6,557 nt of DNA. It comes from Planctomycetota bacterium (GTDB taxonomy: Bacteria > Planctomycetota > MHYJ01 > JACPRB01). Position 1 is the first letter of the stretch. Each line of letters opens with the position of its first letter. The DNA is taken from assembly GCA_016200125.1 (NCBI GenBank), contig JACQFK010000624.1, forward strand, positions 1-6,557, given 5' to 3'. The notes under the pieces are model-generated. The model saw nothing but the letters and a program-made list of their open reading frames with translations, was not told where the DNA came from and searched no databases. Positions 5,486 to 6,557 of this stretch are shown in pieces. A program made the position numbers and the translations under genes.

Positions 5486-5501
5486 GTGCAGCGGAATGCA
5501 C
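5486..5501. repeat. Dyad GTGCA-N6-TGCAC between divergent promoters
   Basis: A perfect 5-bp inverted repeat with a 6-bp centre, a typical size for a dimeric regulator's site. It lies about 15 bp upstream of the leftward -35 and 32 bp upstream of the rightward -24 element, so one protein could act on both units. No regulator gene is visible nearby. Confidence 0.4.
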
Positions 5502-5531
5502 ACCCCGGGCCCAATCCGCCCCGGAAAGGCC

Positions 5532-5548
5532 CTGGCACGCCCCTTGCC
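5532..5548 (+). promoter_or_regulatory. Sigma-54 (RpoN) -24/-12 promoter of the Arg-rich ORF/BtaA-like unit
   Basis: CTGGCACG-CCCC-TTGC matches YTGGCACG-N4-TTGC at all fixed positions with GG at 5534-5535 and GC at 5546-5547, the same register as the other sigma-54 site. Transcription is predicted near 5559, giving a leader of about 24 bases that holds a strong ribosome site. Confidence 0.82.
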
Positions 5549-5570
5549 ATATCTGCTCCCGTGAACAGTT

Positions 5571-5576
5571 GGAGGG
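5571..5576 (+). promoter_or_regulatory. Shine-Dalgarno of the 44-aa arginine-rich gene
   Basis: GGAGGG lies 6 bases before the ATG at 5583. This is nearly optimal and falls inside the short leader predicted from the sigma-54 promoter, so promoter, ribosome site and start codon agree with each other. Confidence 0.8.
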
Positions 5577-5582
5577 TTCCCG

Positions 5583-5717
5583 ATGGCCCACGCCACCCGG
5601 TTCCATAGGCGGCGGATCTATCGCGCCGCCCGCGAACGCTATGCCTGGAGGATCGTCCGCCGAAGCCAGGTTCGCCGCGCCCTCCAGGCGCTCGAGGACC
5701 TCTATCGAAGAGCATGA
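5583..5717 (+). CDS. Arginine-rich 44-residue microprotein, function unknown
   Basis: I do not recognise this protein. It has 44 residues, of which 14 are Arg and none Lys; it starts MAHATRFHRRRIYRAARERY and ends LEDLYRRA. No signal peptide, membrane segment or Cys is seen. Spaced Arg pairs with Ala, Leu, Ile and Trp suggest a basic, possibly amphipathic helix that could contact nucleic acid or acidic lipid; this is inference. Evidence that it is a real gene: sigma-54 promoter, strong Shine-Dalgarno at good spacing, ATG start, and a stop (TGA 5715-5717) overlapping the ATG of the next gene (ATGA at 5714-5717), which implies translational coupling. It could instead be mainly a leader ORF that controls translation of the downstream enzyme. 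Confidence 0.7.
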   Translation: MAHATRFHRRRIYRAARERYAWRIVRRSQVRRALQALEDLYRRA

Positions 5718-6553
5718 TCATGGAACTTCTGCAGGGCACGGACTGGGTCGCCGACGACCTGGCGCTACGCGAGGACGAGGTCGTCCTCGCCGCCGCCGAG
5801 GGGGGCGACCGGGTGCTGCGGCTCCTCTCCGCCCGCCCCAAGCGGGTGGCGGTGGTGGACCGCAACCCCGTCCAGCTCCACCTGCTCGACCTCAAGCTGG
5901 CGGCCGTCAAGTCGCTGGCCCACCGGGACTACCTCGAATTGATGGGCCCCCGGCCATCGCGCCGCCGCCGGAACCTCTTCCAGCGGGTGCGATGGTTGAT
6001 GCCCAAGGAGGCCGACGAATACTGGCTCGGGCGGCTCGGGGTGATCGACCGCGGGGTCGCCCAGCAGGGGGAATTCGAGCGGCAGCTCTCGTCCTTCCGC
6101 CAGTTCGTCCGCATCGTCCACGGCTCGAAGAAGGTGGAGCGCTTCCAGGCGCTGGCGACGGAGGCCGAGCGGCGCGAGATGTACGCCCGCGAGTGGCAGA
6201 CCTATCTCTGGCGTCAGTTCGGCGGGATGATCTGGAAGCGCTGGTTCTCGGTGGGCCCGGAGCGGCTGGAGCGCCTGCTCCTGGAAGGCCGGCTCCTGGC
6301 GCCTGCGCCGCAGCTCTCGGCGGCGGAGTTCGAAGCCGCGAAGGAGCTGGCGAACCGCGTGCTCGTCGTGAACGAGCCGCCGCAGAACTACCTGCGGGCG
6401 CTGCCGGCCGACTCGGTGGAGGCCTTCCTGCTCGGGCGGATGGACCTGCGCGGCCTGGAGGGCGACCTCTGCCGCGTGGCCCGGCCGGGCGCGCGGATGT
6501 CCTACGTGCGGGAGCAGGAGGGCGGCGCGCCGCCCTCCTGCTCCCGCACGTAG
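5714..6553 (+). CDS. BtaA/DUF3419-like SAM-dependent 3-amino-3-carboxypropyltransferase, C-terminus unreliable
   Basis: 279 residues as read. The N-terminal part has a SAM-binding fold in BtaA style: VVLAAAEGGDRVLRLLSARPK at 23-43, then VAVVDRNPVQLHLLDLKLAAVKSL (45-68), matching the family's A/V-D-x-N-P-x-Q...L-x-L-K-x-A pattern. A C-terminal block, YLRALPADSVEAFLLGRM...CRVARPGARM, fits the last family motif. BtaA moves the aminocarboxypropyl group of SAM to diacylglycerol, the first step of betaine-lipid synthesis; no BtaB methyltransferase is in the window, so the acceptor may differ. ATG 5714 overlaps the previous stop; ATG 5720 is an alternative. From residue 272 (base 6528) on, the reading lies in the inverted half of a terminal palindrome, so the last 8 residues and the TAG stop are probably artefactual. 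The family normally runs on past this point. Confidence 0.72.
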   Translation: MIMELLQGTDWVADDLALREDEVVLAAAEGGDRVLRLLSARPKRVAVVDRNPVQLHLLDLKLAAVKSLAHRDYLELMGPRPSRRRRNLFQRVRWLMPKEADEYWLGRLGVIDRGVAQQGEFERQLSSFRQFVRIVHGSKKVERFQALATEAERREMYAREWQTYLWRQFGGMIWKRWFSVGPERLERLLLEGRLLAPAPQLSAAEFEAAKELANRVLVVNEPPQNYLRALPADSVEAFLLGRMDLRGLEGDLCRVARPGARMSYVREQEGGAPPSCSRT

Positions 6554-6557
6554 GACA
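6498..6557. repeat. Perfect 60-bp palindrome ending on the last base
   Basis: Bases 6528-6557 are the exact reverse complement of 6498-6527, with no loop and no mismatch, centred between 6527 and 6528. The left arm reads as a natural continuation of the BtaA-like protein (residues 262-271), so the right arm looks like a fold-back copy. Lack of a loop or T-tract and the exact end at the sequence terminus speak against a terminator and for an assembly or library artefact. Confidence 0.95.

Noticed and set aside
6498..6557. Intrinsic terminator after the BtaA-like gene
   Set aside because: The stem is 30 bp with no loop and no T-tract, it includes coding sequence, and it ends exactly at the sequence end. 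An artefact fits better.

Overview
The window is GC-rich (my estimate is roughly two thirds G+C), gene-dense bacterial DNA. Introns, rRNA, tRNA, insertion sequences and CRISPR arrays are absent. The mix suggests a high-GC, environmental, deep-branching Gram-negative lineage such as Acidobacteriota or Myxococcota: two textbook sigma-54 promoters, a fused glycosyltransferase/methyltransferase, a Cys form of a Uxx-star glutaredoxin-like protein, a secreted lectin-fold protein and a BtaA-like aminocarboxypropyltransferase. No taxonomic marker is present, so this placement is a guess. The right end is a perfect 60-bp palindrome ending on the last base. That looks like a fold-back artefact at a metagenomic contig end, so the window is probably the end of an assembled contig.

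Layout: (A) 1-963, minus: the first 321 residues of a GT2 glycosyltransferase fused to a class I SAM methyltransferase, running off the left edge. (B) 964-992: a 29-bp divergent promoter with a -10-like box for each strand, so both genes would have very short or no leaders. (C) 993-2193, plus: moaA (GTP 3',8-cyclase) and, after a 1-nt gap, a 72-aa Cxx-stop glutaredoxin-like protein. (D) 2252-3037, plus: a sigma-54 promoter and a LOG-family nucleotide hydrolase. (E) 3034-5430, minus: a four-gene run transcribed towards the left, in the order [2Fe-2S] BFD/Nfu-like protein, calcineurin-like phosphoesterase, small cupin, then, after a 91-bp gap, a secreted beta-sandwich protein. The last gene converges on the LOG gene and their stop codons overlap in one CTAG. 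(F) 5431-5582: a divergent regulatory region with a sigma-70-type promoter facing left, a dyad, and a sigma-54 promoter facing right. (G) 5583-6553, plus: a 44-aa arginine-rich microprotein whose stop codon overlaps the start of a BtaA/DUF3419-like gene. The end of that gene is lost in the terminal palindrome.

How the genes fit together: moaA supplies the first step of molybdopterin synthesis, but no other moa/moe gene is present. The Fe-S protein heads a tightly packed operon whose other members (phosphoesterase, cupin) share no obvious pathway. The most unusual unit is region G: a sigma-54 promoter, a good Shine-Dalgarno, an unrecognised 44-residue protein with 14 arginines, and a translationally coupled lipid-headgroup-type enzyme. 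It is the best candidate here for something undescribed. Domain names rest on motifs read by eye, and no database search was possible.
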